Assembly: GCA_027491255.1 (NCBI GenBank)
Contig: JAIXWM010000138.1
Location: 31,650-95,649, forward strand
Reading direction: 5' to 3'
Length of the DNA: 64,000 nucleotides
Source of the DNA: Rubrivivax sp.
GTDB lineage: Bacteria; Pseudomonadota; Gammaproteobacteria; Burkholderiales; Burkholderiaceae_C
Position 1 is the stretch's first letter. Each line of letters starts with the position of its first letter. The notes below the pieces were generated by a model that saw only the letters and a list, made by a program, of their open reading frames with translations, had not been told where the DNA came from and searched no databases. Made by a program: the position numbers and the translations under genes. This document shows, piece by piece, positions 14,488 through 23,456 of the stretch.

Positions 14488-16001
14488 TGAAGACCATCTT
14501 CGTTCTCTTCGACTCGCTGAACCGGCGCTCGCTCGGCTGCTACGGCGGCACCGCGGTGGCGACGCCGCACTTCGAGCGTCTGGCGGCGCGCTCGATCACC
14601 TTCGACAACCACTATGTGGGCAGCCTGCCGTGCATGCCGGCGCGGCGCGACATGCACACCGGCCGGCTGTCCTTCCTGCACCGCTCCTGGGGGCCGCTGG
14701 AGCCGTTCGACAACTCCTTCGCCGAGATCCTGCACCGCGCAGGCGTGTATTCGCACCTGGTGTCCGACCACTACCATTACTGGGAAGACGGGGGCGCGAC
14801 GTATCACAACCGCTACGACACCTTCGAGTTCGTGCGCGGACAGGAGCGCGACCCCTGGAAGGCGATGGTCGAGCCCCCGTGGCAGCGCTTCAAGGAGATG
14901 TACCACCCGGTGCAGTACAGCGACAAGCGGCGTCACAAGTTCGCGCAGTACATGATCAACCGCGAGTTCATCCGTGACTACGCCGACTTCCCGTCCGTGC
15001 GCTGCTTCGACGGCGGCTTCGAGTTCCTCGACCGCAACCGCGACGCCGAGGACTGGCTGCTGCACGTCGAGACGTTCGACCCGCACGAGCCCTTCCACGC
15101 GCCCGAGCGCTTCCGCGCCGCGCACCCCACCGCGTACCGTGGCCCGGTCCTCGACTGGCCGCCCTATGCGCGCGTCACCGAGGCGCCCGAGGAGTGCGCG
15201 GAACTGCGGGCCAACTATTGCGCCACCGTGGCACTGTGCGACCACGAACTCGGCCGCCTGCTCGACTACATGGACGCGCACGCGATGTGGGACGACACCG
15301 CGCTCGTCGTGACCACCGACCACGGCTTCCTGCTCGGCGAGCACGACTGGTGGGCCAAGATCCTGATGCCTTGCTACAACGAGGTGGCGCACATCCCGCT
15401 CTTCCTGCACCACCCGGCGATGCGCGACCGGGCCGGCACGCGCTGCGCCGCGCTCACCCAGACGATCGACGTCGCGCCCACGCTGCTGGCGCTGCACGGC
15501 CAGGAAGCGCCGCCCGAATGCGAGGGCCGCTCGCTGATGGACACGGTGCTCGGCACCGCGCCGCCGCGCGAGGGTGTGTTGTACGGCGTGTTCGGCAGCG
15601 CGGTGAACATCACTGACGGGCGTCACACCTACTTCCGCTACCCGCGCGACCTGCGTGGCGCGGACCTCTACCAGTACACGCTCATGCCGGCGCACATGAA
15701 AGAGCTCTTCAGCGTGGCCGAGCTTGCCGATGCCACGCTGGCGCCGCCCTTTCCCTTCACCAAGGGGGTGCCGCTGCTGAAAGTGCCGGCGACGCCGAAG
15801 TCGCCCGTGTTCTTCGGCCACGGCCCGGGCGGTCAGCAGGACACGAACACCGTGCTGTACGACCTGGCATGCGACCCGGCGCAACTCGAGCCCATCCGCG
15901 ATGCTGCGGTCGAGGCGCGGCTGCTGGCCGCCATGGGCCGGCTGATGCGCGCCAACGACGCGCCAGCCGAGAGCTACTCACGGCTCGGCCTCGCGGGCTG
16001 A
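14487..16001 (+). CDS. Cys-type sulfatase
   Basis: The 504-residue product belongs to the alkaline-phosphatase-like sulfatases. The N-terminal metal site is FDSLNRRSLGCYG. The modification motif C-x-P-x-R is present as PCMPARRD with Cys49, the residue converted to formylglycine by a maturase. Later metal ligands appear in TTDHGFLLGEHDWWAK. No signal peptide is visible, so it should act in the cytoplasm. Operon linkage to a periplasmic receptor, a sugar dehydrogenase and a lactonase suggests a sulfated sugar or sulfated aromatic as substrate, but the family also includes phosphonate and phosphodiester hydrolases. No maturase gene is visible here. Confidence 0.85.
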   Translation: MKTIFVLFDSLNRRSLGCYGGTAVATPHFERLAARSITFDNHYVGSLPCMPARRDMHTGRLSFLHRSWGPLEPFDNSFAEILHRAGVYSHLVSDHYHYWEDGGATYHNRYDTFEFVRGQERDPWKAMVEPPWQRFKEMYHPVQYSDKRRHKFAQYMINREFIRDYADFPSVRCFDGGFEFLDRNRDAEDWLLHVETFDPHEPFHAPERFRAAHPTAYRGPVLDWPPYARVTEAPEECAELRANYCATVALCDHELGRLLDYMDAHAMWDDTALVVTTDHGFLLGEHDWWAKILMPCYNEVAHIPLFLHHPAMRDRAGTRCAALTQTIDVAPTLLALHGQEAPPECEGRSLMDTVLGTAPPREGVLYGVFGSAVNITDGRHTYFRYPRDLRGADLYQYTLMPAHMKELFSVAELADATLAPPFPFTKGVPLLKVPATPKSPVFFGHGPGGQQDTNTVLYDLACDPAQLEPIRDAAVEARLLAAMGRLMRANDAPAESYSRLGLAG

Positions 16002-16185
16002 CGCGGCCCTCGCATGCTTGCCCGGGGTCTGACCCTGGATCCGGGCGACCCGCAGCAGCCGCCGTCGCGCATCGGCAGCCTTTGCCCGGTCGTGCAGACG
16101 GGGCCTGCGCTGCAGAGGACGGCGCACAGGGCGCCGGACTCGCAGGGCGGGCCCAGGCGCCGGGATCATGGCCGGGGCAGCCGGG

Positions 16186-17181
16186 TCAGCCCCATCGCTC
16201 GGCCACGTCCGCTGGCCGCCCCAGGCCACCCCCGAGGTGCGAGCGCAGCCCTCTCTCCAAGGCTTCCCACACGCTGCGCATCGACGCCGAGCGGCGCAGT
16301 TCGCTGTGCGCGCACAGCCACACCTGCAGTTTCTGGCCAAAGCGGTCGCCGAGGATGCGCCGCAGGCCGGGCCGGCGCGCGGCCACGTCTGCCAGGTAGA
16401 CACTCACGCCATGTCCGGTTTCCACCGCAGCGTAGCGTGCCAGGATCGCGTCGGTACGAAGGCGGAACCGTACGGGCGCCTGCGGCCCCGGGCCGCGAAA
16501 GAGTGGGCCCAGCGGCCCGCCCTCGCGGTCGAAGCCCGCCACGAACGCCTCGGCCGGGAGCTCCCAGCCCACCGGCTCGCCGTGACGCGCGAGGAAGGAC
16601 TCGTGCGCATAGAGCCCAAGCTCGGTGTCACCCACGTGCACCGCGATCAGGTCGGCCTGCTCGGGGCGAAAGAAGCGCACCGCGATGTCGGCTTCGCGGC
16701 GCAACAGGTTGTCGGCGCGGTTGGACACGGCGAGCTCGATCTCGAGCTCGGGCTGCGCCGCGAGCAGCGGCGCGAGGATCGGCGTCACCACGTAGGGCGC
16801 ATACACCTCCGAGACCGCCACCCGCACCGTGCCCGCCACCTGCTCGCGCGACTGCGCGAAGACGCGCTCGGCCTCCTTGACGCAGTTGCGCATGGCCGCC
16901 ACGCGGCCGTGCAGCACGTGGCCCGCGCCGCTCGGTTCGAGCCGGCCGGGCAGGCGCTTGAACAGGGCCTCGCCGAGCGCCGACTCGAGCTCGCGCACGT
17001 GGCGCCCGACGCTTGGCTGGGTGGTGCCCAGCCGGCGCGCCGCCTCGGTGAGCGTGCCGGCCTCGTAGACGGCGATGAAGGTCCGCAGCAGGTTCCAGTC
17101 GCCCAGACTCAGGCCGGCGGGCGGCGAAAGCCGGGGCGAGGGCGGAGGCGGGGTCTTCGGCCCCGAATCAGGGTCGGGCAT
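16186..17181 (-). CDS. LysR-family transcriptional regulator
   Basis: From ATG 17181 the product is 331 residues, with a Pro-rich leader of about 20 residues ahead of the HTH (NLLRTFIAVYEAGTLTEAAR, then TTQPSVGRHVRELESALG). The effector domain follows from about residue 105 (GTVRVAVSEVYAPYVV). It converges on the sulfatase gene with a 184-base gap and follows the nitroreductase-like gene on the same strand. Targets are not evident from the sequence. Confidence 0.82.
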   Translation of the reverse strand: MPDPDSGPKTPPPPSPRLSPPAGLSLGDWNLLRTFIAVYEAGTLTEAARRLGTTQPSVGRHVRELESALGEALFKRLPGRLEPSGAGHVLHGRVAAMRNCVKEAERVFAQSREQVAGTVRVAVSEVYAPYVVTPILAPLLAAQPELEIELAVSNRADNLLRREADIAVRFFRPEQADLIAVHVGDTELGLYAHESFLARHGEPVGWELPAEAFVAGFDREGGPLGPLFRGPGPQAPVRFRLRTDAILARYAAVETGHGVSVYLADVAARRPGLRRILGDRFGQKLQVWLCAHSELRRSASMRSVWEALERGLRSHLGGGLGRPADVAERWG

Positions 17182-17247
17182 CGGGCCAGTCTGGCACAGC
17201 GCGGACGCAACGTCGTGGGTGGGGGCACCCTGCACGCTGTCACATCC

Positions 17248-18465
17248 TCAGACCTTGAGGTGCGCGCCCAGGCCACGCCGAGGACTCGGCCCCACCGGCT
17301 CCAAGGCCTGGCCGACGCGTGCGAGCATCTGCACCGCGCTCGTGGCGGGGTCCACGCCGAGCTGGCGGTGCACGGCCAGGTAGGGGCGCTGCATCTGCGC
17401 GAATTCCTGCAGCGCCTGCGACAGCGGGTGCATGTCCACGCCCGCCGCGGTGGCCTGCAGATGCATGCGCACGTAGGCCCGGCCGGCGGCGAGCTGGCTT
17501 GCACGGGCGCGGTCGGGACTGGCCAGCCAAAGGTAGCCGCTTCCTGTATCGAAGGGCGCCCAGCGTTCCATCACCCGCTTCAGCGTGGCGGTGCCTGGCT
17601 TGGGCACTTCCTCGGGGTCGAACAGCCCCACGGTGTGCAGCGCGCGCACCATCGGGCTCGTCAGGCTGATGCCGTCGCGGTGCTCGGCGATGGCCCGCGG
17701 GCCGATGCGCATCAGGCGTGCAGACTCGAGCCAGGTGGCCGGCGTCGTGCACTCGATCTCGTAGGCCTCGCGCGTGAGCTGGCGCAGCGGTGCCATCGCC
17801 GCCTCGCCTTCGACGACGCCCGCCTGCAGCCCGTGCGCACGGGCCGTCTCGCGCCAGGCCTGGGTCAGGCCCGAGGGCAGCGGCCGCCCGTTGGCGTAGG
17901 CTGACTTGTTCGTGCGCCGGCGCGTGATCTGTTCGAACAGCGGATCGGGCCGGGCACTGCCCGCGGCGCCCAGGCTGAGCGTGGCCACGCGCACGCCGCG
18001 CGGCAGCGCGTCCGCCGCCGGTGCGCCGTCGGGGAAGGGCTCCACGGCCACGGCCAGCCCGCGCTGGGCACCCGCCGTCACCGCAAGCTCGACAAAGGCG
18101 CCGCAGCCGATCAGGATCTGCCGGCCGAAGGGGTCGGTTTCGGGCAGCAGTCGCTCGCCGTCGCACACGAGGTGGATGCGGCCGGGCTCGCGCAGGTCGG
18201 CGATCCACGGCTGGCGGTTGTGGGGGTTCGGGGCGAGCAGCGCGTGCGCGAGCATGAAGCGCCGGGGGTCGGCTTCTGCCGACGCAGCCTGCCAGGGTGC
18301 GACAGCGGCCTCGGGCATTCCACTGGCGCAGCCGCTCGTCCCGGCGCCGGTCGCGACCACGAAGCCGCCGCCGAGCAGGCGGATGAACTGCCTGCGCTCG
18401 GACGCGACGGGGGCATCGTCGGGCAGGGGCTCGGAAGGAGCACGCAATGTGCGGGAGTCGGACAT
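17248..18465 (-). CDS. Tat-exported nitroreductase-like protein (Acg family)
   Basis: The 405-residue product starts with a twin-arginine signal (ERRQFIRLLGGGFVVA) that ends in a possible lipobox (TSGCAS). The body contains HALLAPNPHNRQPW, typical of the Acg branch of FMN-binding nitroreductases, and a later repeat of the fold with ITRRRTNKSAYA. Family members bind or may sequester flavin, and enzymatic activity is not established for most. The Tat signal suggests export in folded, cofactor-loaded form. The gene lies 66 bases upstream of the LysR gene on the same strand. Confidence 0.75.
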   Translation of the reverse strand: MSDSRTLRAPSEPLPDDAPVASERRQFIRLLGGGFVVATGAGTSGCASGMPEAAVAPWQAASAEADPRRFMLAHALLAPNPHNRQPWIADLREPGRIHLVCDGERLLPETDPFGRQILIGCGAFVELAVTAGAQRGLAVAVEPFPDGAPAADALPRGVRVATLSLGAAGSARPDPLFEQITRRRTNKSAYANGRPLPSGLTQAWRETARAHGLQAGVVEGEAAMAPLRQLTREAYEIECTTPATWLESARLMRIGPRAIAEHRDGISLTSPMVRALHTVGLFDPEEVPKPGTATLKRVMERWAPFDTGSGYLWLASPDRARASQLAAGRAYVRMHLQATAAGVDMHPLSQALQEFAQMQRPYLAVHRQLGVDPATSAVQMLARVGQALEPVGPSPRRGLGAHLKV

Positions 18466-19023
18466 GTCGGTGCGCCTCGCGGGTGGGTGGGCCGATATCG
18501 TCCATCAGCCCGGCCCTGCAGGCCAGATCCGGCTGCGCATGGCAGCCATGCAGGCGTGCATGCCCACGGGGGCACGCACACGTCACGCGCCCGCACCGCC
18601 CACCGGTGTGCCGCAGGTGGCACCCGCGCAACCGCGCAGCCAGACCTTGGACGAGGTCCAGGCCCCGCCCCCACAGGGCCTGGCGGCCCGGCTGATGGCG
18701 ATGCCCACGCGGCGGGGCTCCCTGGCAGCCCACACCCGGGCGAAGGCCGCCCCCGGCTTGCGGCTGAACGTGGCCCGCGGCGAGACGGACGCACCGGCGC
18801 TGCACGCAGCAGCGTCCCGGGCCTGGGACGAACTTTTCCTCATGTACCCGCGCGTCGCTGCACAGTGACGGGCTACAAGCCCAGGTGCTGTCGGTGCGCG
18901 CGTCGGCGCCAGGCGCCCGAGCCGAGGGTGAATCGCATCGATCGACGCCCAGGCGGCGCAGACGCTGTCCATCCCGGCCCTCACCAGGGCGCAGCGGCGG
19001 GCCGGCGCGCCAGTCTCGGCCTG
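18466..19023. other. Gap of 558 bases without a recognisable gene
   Basis: Several frames stay open here, as expected for such GC-rich DNA, but none has a family-like pattern or a good ribosome-binding site. The stretch may be decayed coding sequence. I see no terminator with a T tract. Confidence 0.55.
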
Positions 19024-19464
19024 TCAGTTGCCGCTGGAGGGCGTTCCGAGGGCGCCGAGTGTCGCCAGTCCCGCCGCGGTGGCCAGCAGCGAGCCCGCCA
19101 GGTGCAGCGCCGCCGCGCCCGCAGCCAGCGCCCAGCGCCCCTGCTGCAGCAGCGTCACCACCTCGGCCGAGAAGGTCGAAAACGTGGTCAGGCCGCCGAG
19201 GAGCCCCGTCACGATGAACAACCGCCACTCGGGGGCCAGTTCGGGGCGTTGCGTGAAGAAGGCCATCGCCAGGCCGATGCCGTAGCCGCCGATCAGGTTC
19301 GCCGCCAGGGTTCCGGCGGGGACGGCTGGCGTGAGGCTGTTGAGCGCGGCGCCCAGCTGCCAGCGCAGCAGCGCCCCGAGCGCTGCGCCCAGGCCCACCG
19401 CGCTCGCCGCGGCCCAGACCGTGCCCGTTTCGAGGGGGGTTCCAGCCATACCGATCAAGATCAT
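19024..19464 (-). CDS. crcB: CrcB/Fluc fluoride channel
   Basis: The product of up to 146 residues has four hydrophobic helices and the Fluc hallmarks: GALLRWQLG near the N-terminus, AANLIGGYGIG with the conserved Asn, and TGLLGGLTTFSTFSAE with the Phe-box region. These dual-topology dimers export fluoride across the inner membrane. Met at 19449 is an alternative start that would remove five residues. I looked for a fluoride riboswitch in the short region upstream and did not find one. Confidence 0.9.
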   Translation of the reverse strand: MILIGMAGTPLETGTVWAAASAVGLGAALGALLRWQLGAALNSLTPAVPAGTLAANLIGGYGIGLAMAFFTQRPELAPEWRLFIVTGLLGGLTTFSTFSAEVVTLLQQGRWALAAGAAALHLAGSLLATAAGLATLGALGTPSSGN

Positions 19465-19527
19465 AGGTCAGTGCCTTGGGTACCATGCCGGAATGGGCGC
19501 GTTGGGCGCGAGCCAGGGAGGTGGCTG

Positions 19528-20343
19528 ATGGCCATGGATGTGGTGGATTTCGAGATCAAGGGCTCGGAGATGCAGTTCGTCGAGGTCGAGCTCGACCCGG
19601 GCGAGGCGGCCATCGGCGAGGCCGGCAGCATGATGTGCATGGACCCGGGCATCGGCATGGACAGCGTCTTCGGCGACGGCAGCGCGCAGCAGGGCGGGGG
19701 CCTCTTCGGCAAGCTGCTCGGCGCGGGCAAGCGCCTGATCACCGGCGAGTCGCTTTTCACCACCGTCTACACCAACCGGGCCGCCACCCGGCAGCGCGTG
19801 GCGTTTGCGGCCCCTTACCCGGGCAAGATCCTGCCGATGAACCTGCGCCAGCTCGGCGGCACGCTCATCTGCCAGAAGGATGCCTTCCTGTGCGCGGCGC
19901 GTGGTGTCTCGCTGGGCATCCACTTCCAGCAGAAGCTCTCGGTGGGCTTCTTCGGCGGCGAGGGCTTCATCATGCAGAAGCTCGAGGGCGACGGCCTGGC
20001 CTTCGTGCACGCGGGTGGCACGGTCGTGCGGCGCGAACTGCAGGCCGGCCAGACACTGCTCGTCGACACGGGTTGTCTGGTCGCGCTGACGCCCGGCGTG
20101 AACTTCGAGATCCAGTACGTCGGCAAGATCAAGACGGCGCTGTTCGGCGGCGAGGGCCTGTTCTTCGCCAAGGTGACCGGACCGGGCACGGTATGGCTGC
20201 AGAGCCTGCCGTTCTCGCGCCTGGCTTCGCGCGTCTTCGCCGCCGCCCCGCAGCGCGGCGGCTCGCGGGAGGAGGGCTCGGTGCTCGGTGGCCTGGCCGG
20301 TGGCGCCGTGCTGGGAGGACTTCTGGGGGGCGACGATGAGTGA
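19528..20343 (+). CDS. AIM24 / TIGR00266 family protein
   Basis: ATG 19528 follows GGGAGG at 19516-19521; the product is 271 residues. The whole length fits the AIM24-like family, a beta-rich fold. Segments seen include VEVELDPGEAAIGEAGSMM, then LSVGFFGGEGFIMQKLEGDG and TALFGGEGLFFAKVTGPG. The C-terminus is Gly-rich (GGLAGGAVLGGLLGG). Function is not established in bacteria. The stop lies eight bases inside the next gene, so the two are translationally linked. Confidence 0.85.
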   Translation: MAMDVVDFEIKGSEMQFVEVELDPGEAAIGEAGSMMCMDPGIGMDSVFGDGSAQQGGGLFGKLLGAGKRLITGESLFTTVYTNRAATRQRVAFAAPYPGKILPMNLRQLGGTLICQKDAFLCAARGVSLGIHFQQKLSVGFFGGEGFIMQKLEGDGLAFVHAGGTVVRRELQAGQTLLVDTGCLVALTPGVNFEIQYVGKIKTALFGGEGLFFAKVTGPGTVWLQSLPFSRLASRVFAAAPQRGGSREEGSVLGGLAGGAVLGGLLGGDDE

Positions 20344-21385
20344 GGGTGGTCACGTGACGGCGCGGCGGCGCGCCTGCCTGCGCGGCCTGGGGGCCGCGGT
20401 CGTCGGCCCGGTGCTGGCGGGCGCGTCGGCCGCCTCGACGCCCACAGGCGGCAGCGCGCCGCGGTCGGCGCGCCCGATCTTCGTCCTGAACTCGCAGGAC
20501 GCGAGCGTGAGCGTCATCGACCCGGTGTCCTGGGCCGAGACGCGGCGCATTCCCGTCGGCAAGGAGCCGCACCACCTCTACCTCACGCCGGACGAGAAGA
20601 GCCTGATCGTGGCCAACGCGGCGGGCAACTCGCTCACCTTCATCGACCCCGCCAACGCGGCCGTGCAGCGCACGGTGCGCGACATCGTCGACCCCTACCA
20701 CCTGCGCTTCTCGCCCGACATGAAGTGGTTCGTCACCGCGGCGAACCGGCTCGACCATGTGGACTTGTACCGCTGGCAGCCCGCCCAGGCCCAGCCCTTC
20801 CAGCTCGTGCGGCGCATCGAGGCGCCGAAGACGCCGAGCCACCTCTTCATCGACAGCCGCTCCACCGTCGTCTACGCCAGTCTGCAGGACAGCGACGAGC
20901 TGGTGTGCATCGATCTTGCCACCCAGGCCGTGCGCTGGAAGGTGCGCACCGGCAAGATGCCGGCCGACGTCTTCCTCACGCGCGACGATCGCCATCTGCT
21001 GGTCGGCTTGACGGGTGATCGTCATGTCGAGGTCTATGACGTGGCCTCCGGTCCGGCACGGCTTGTCAAACGCATCGAGACCGGCGACGGCGCGCATGCC
21101 TTCCGCTCGCGCGGCGACGGCCGCCACGTCTTCGTCAGCAACCGGGTGGCCAACACGATCAGCATGATCGACCTGGGCAGCTTCACCGTCGCGGCCCAGC
21201 TGCCCGGCCCGGGTGGGCCGGACTGCATGGACTTCCTGTCCGATGGACGCACGCTGTTGCTGAGCTCGCGCTGGGCGCGCAAGCTCAGCGTGATCGACAT
21301 CGAGACGCGCCTGGTTCTGCGACAGATCCCGGTGGGGCGCTCTCCGCACGGGGTGTGGACGCTGGACCATGCGCCCAGGACGTGA
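20336..21385 (+). CDS. Exported YVTN-type beta-propeller protein
   Basis: The 349-residue product starts with a Tat-like or Sec signal (RRRACLRGLGAAVVGPVLAG). It then has about seven propeller repeats of the YVTN type, for example SVIDPVSWAETRRIPVGKEP and ISMIDLGSFTVAAQLPGPG. Such propellers are periplasmic or surface binding modules; catalytic residues are not obvious. It overlaps the AIM24 gene by eight bases, and its stop is one base from the deacetylase start, so it belongs to a tight operon. Confidence 0.8.
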   Translation: MSEGGHVTARRRACLRGLGAAVVGPVLAGASAASTPTGGSAPRSARPIFVLNSQDASVSVIDPVSWAETRRIPVGKEPHHLYLTPDEKSLIVANAAGNSLTFIDPANAAVQRTVRDIVDPYHLRFSPDMKWFVTAANRLDHVDLYRWQPAQAQPFQLVRRIEAPKTPSHLFIDSRSTVVYASLQDSDELVCIDLATQAVRWKVRTGKMPADVFLTRDDRHLLVGLTGDRHVEVYDVASGPARLVKRIETGDGAHAFRSRGDGRHVFVSNRVANTISMIDLGSFTVAAQLPGPGGPDCMDFLSDGRTLLLSSRWARKLSVIDIETRLVLRQIPVGRSPHGVWTLDHAPRT

Positions 21386-21386
21386 G

Positions 21387-22328
21387 ATGCAGGCGCCGAC
21401 GCGGACCTTCATCACGGCGCTGCGGCGGCGCGCGCGCCCGGTGGCCTGTCTGATCGCGGCCATGGGCATCTGCGCGATGCCGGCCCGCACTGCAAGCGCT
21501 GCCGGGACCGCTCCGGCCACCGCCACCGCCACCGCCACCGCGTGCACCCGCCCGGTCTACCTGACCTTCGACACCGGCCACATGGGCGTCGCGCCGCTGG
21601 TGGCCGACATCTTGAAACGCCACGGCGTGCGCGTGACCTTCTTCCTGGCCAACGAGCGCACCCGCACGGGCGGCAGCAGCCTCGACGACGAATGGGCGCC
21701 CTGGTGGAAGGAGCGTGCCGCGGAGGGCCATGCCTTCGGCTCCCACACCTGGGACCACGACCTCTGGCAGGCCGACGCTGCCGACGGCGCGCTGCGCGTG
21801 CGCCCGACGATGGGCCCGCTGGCGGGGCGTGCGCGCACGCTGACGCCGGCCGGCTACTGCGAGGAACTGGACCGCCCGGCGCGCCGCTTCGAGGCCATGA
21901 CCGGCCAGCGCATGCATGCCTGGTTCCGTGCGCCCGGGGGGCGGACCTCGCCCGCGCTGCTGCAGGCGGCCCAGGCTTGTGGCTACACGCACGTGGGCTG
22001 GTCGCCGGCGGGCTTTCTCGGTGACGAGTTGCCCAGCGACAAGCACCCGAACGCGCGCCTGCTCGAGCGCGCGCTGCGCGACATCCGCCCCGGCGACATC
22101 CTGGTCGCCCACCTGGGCATCTGGTCGCGGCAGGACCCTTGGGCGCCGGCCGTTCTGGAGCCGCTGATCGCAGGCCTGAAGGCCCGCGGGATGTGCTTTG
22201 CGACCCTGCGCGAGCATCCGGTCCATGGCCGTGCCGGCCTGCGCACGCCCTCCCCGCCACGGGCCGACGGTGGGGCTGCCGGCAGCCTGGCAGTGGGGTC
22301 TTCCGCTGCGCATGGAGCGTTGCGGTGA
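21387..22328 (+). CDS. Polysaccharide deacetylase (NodB homology) with altered metal motif
   Basis: The 313-residue product has a signal peptide (AMPARTASAAG) followed by an Ala-Thr repeat and a NodB domain. Motif 1 reads TFDTG instead of TFDDG, so the second, metal-binding Asp is Thr. Motif 2 is SHTWDHD with both His present, motif 3 is FRAPGGRTS, and the late His is in LVAHLG. The family removes N- or O-acetyl groups from envelope glycans. Loss of one ligand may lower activity or change the metal, although TFDTG variants are seen in other members. The stop overlaps the next start as GTGA. Confidence 0.8.
   Translation: MQAPTRTFITALRRRARPVACLIAAMGICAMPARTASAAGTAPATATATATACTRPVYLTFDTGHMGVAPLVADILKRHGVRVTFFLANERTRTGGSSLDDEWAPWWKERAAEGHAFGSHTWDHDLWQADAADGALRVRPTMGPLAGRARTLTPAGYCEELDRPARRFEAMTGQRMHAWFRAPGGRTSPALLQAAQACGYTHVGWSPAGFLGDELPSDKHPNARLLERALRDIRPGDILVAHLGIWSRQDPWAPAVLEPLIAGLKARGMCFATLREHPVHGRAGLRTPSPPRADGGAAGSLAVGSSAAHGALR
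21516..21541 (+). repeat. Hexanucleotide tandem repeat GCCACC
   Basis: About 4.3 copies of GCCACC encode the Ala-Thr stretch just after the signal peptide of the deacetylase. Gain or loss of units would add or remove Ala-Thr pairs without shifting the frame. Confidence 0.8.
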
Positions 22329-23317
22329 CGCTGCTCGACGCCGCCTTGAACGCCTTCGGCGACGTGCAGCAGGCGGCCTTCGAGGGCCTGGTGCAGCCGC
22401 TGATGTTCTCGATCGGCTGGGGCAACCTGCTCGAGGACGGTTACCGCGCCACCGGCTGGCTGCTCGTGGGCGTGCTGCAGATCGCCCTGATGGCCACGGT
22501 GTTGCGCGCGCTGGAGCGCTGGCGCCCGGTGGAGCCGGTGGTCGACCGGGCCGCGGTGCGGGTGGACATGATCTACACCCTGATCCATCGGCTCGGCGCG
22601 TTCCGGCTCGCGATGTTCTTCAGCCTGGAGCCTGCGGCCACCGCGCTGGCGGCCGAATTGCGGCTGCTGGGCTGGCAGCCCTGGCAGATCGACGCCTGGT
22701 GGCCGGGTGTCAGCGACGGGGCGCTGGTGAGCTTCCTGCTGTATCTGGTGCTGTTCGACTTCGTCGACTACCTGATCCATCGCGCCCAGCACCGCTGGGA
22801 CTGGTGGTGGCAGCTGCATGCGCTGCACCACAGCCAGCGCCAGATGACGCTGTGGTCGGATCAGCGCAACCACCTGCTCGACGACGTGCTGCGCGACGCC
22901 GTCTTCGTGGCCGTGGCCTTGGCCGTGGGCATCGGCCCGGGGCAGTTCGTCGCGGTGGTGGCCTGCACGCAACTGCTCGAGAGCCTGTCTCACGCCAACG
23001 TGCGGCTGTCTTTCGGGCCGGTTCTCGGCCGCCTGCTGGTCAGCCCGGCCTACCACCGCTCGCACCACCGCATCGGCCTGGGGCACGAGTCCGGCGGCCC
23101 GGGGACGCTGGGTGGGCACAACTACGCCGTGCTCTTCCCGTGGTGGGACACGCTGTTCGGCACCCTGCACATGGACGGCCGCTACGAGCCCACCGGCGTG
23201 CGCGACCAGTTGCCGCAGGAGGGCGGGCGTGATTACGGCCGCGGCTTCTGGATGCAGCAGTGGCTGGGCCTGATGCGGCTCGCAGGCCGCAGCGGCGCAG
23301 ACGTGCGCCAGCACTGA
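22325..23317 (+). CDS. Fatty acid hydroxylase / sterol desaturase family membrane protein
   Basis: From GTG 22325 the product is 330 residues. It has several hydrophobic helices and the histidine clusters that hold a di-iron centre: DYLIHRAQHR, HALHHSQRQ and YHRSHHRIG. The family hydroxylates or desaturates lipids in the inner membrane; the substrate here is unknown. The start overlaps the deacetylase stop. The neighbouring envelope genes suggest a role in modifying a surface lipid or its acyl chains. Confidence 0.85.
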   Translation: MTLLDAALNAFGDVQQAAFEGLVQPLMFSIGWGNLLEDGYRATGWLLVGVLQIALMATVLRALERWRPVEPVVDRAAVRVDMIYTLIHRLGAFRLAMFFSLEPAATALAAELRLLGWQPWQIDAWWPGVSDGALVSFLLYLVLFDFVDYLIHRAQHRWDWWWQLHALHHSQRQMTLWSDQRNHLLDDVLRDAVFVAVALAVGIGPGQFVAVVACTQLLESLSHANVRLSFGPVLGRLLVSPAYHRSHHRIGLGHESGGPGTLGGHNYAVLFPWWDTLFGTLHMDGRYEPTGVRDQLPQEGGRDYGRGFWMQQWLGLMRLAGRSGADVRQH

Positions 23318-23456
23318 GCGCGCACCGGCCAGGCCCAACGCATCCGGCATGTCTGCAGCGCCTTGTGCGCCTTCTGCAGCCTTCGAGCGCCTCGGCGGGA
23401 CATCCCCAGGCCGGACGGCGTGCGCGTCTGCCCGCCCTGCTTATGATCGGCGTCCG

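Noticed and set aside
18466..19023. Open frames in the gap between the nitroreductase-like and crcB genes
   Set aside because: No ribosome-binding sites, no domain-like patterns, and an Arg/Ala/Gly-rich composition as expected from shadow frames.
19465..19527. Fluoride riboswitch upstream of crcB
   Set aside because: The short upstream region lacks the conserved fluoride-aptamer sequence and has little room for it.
21516..21541. GCCACC repeats as a phase-variation switch
   Set aside because: The unit is six bases inside a coding region, so changes in number keep the frame and cannot turn the gene on or off.
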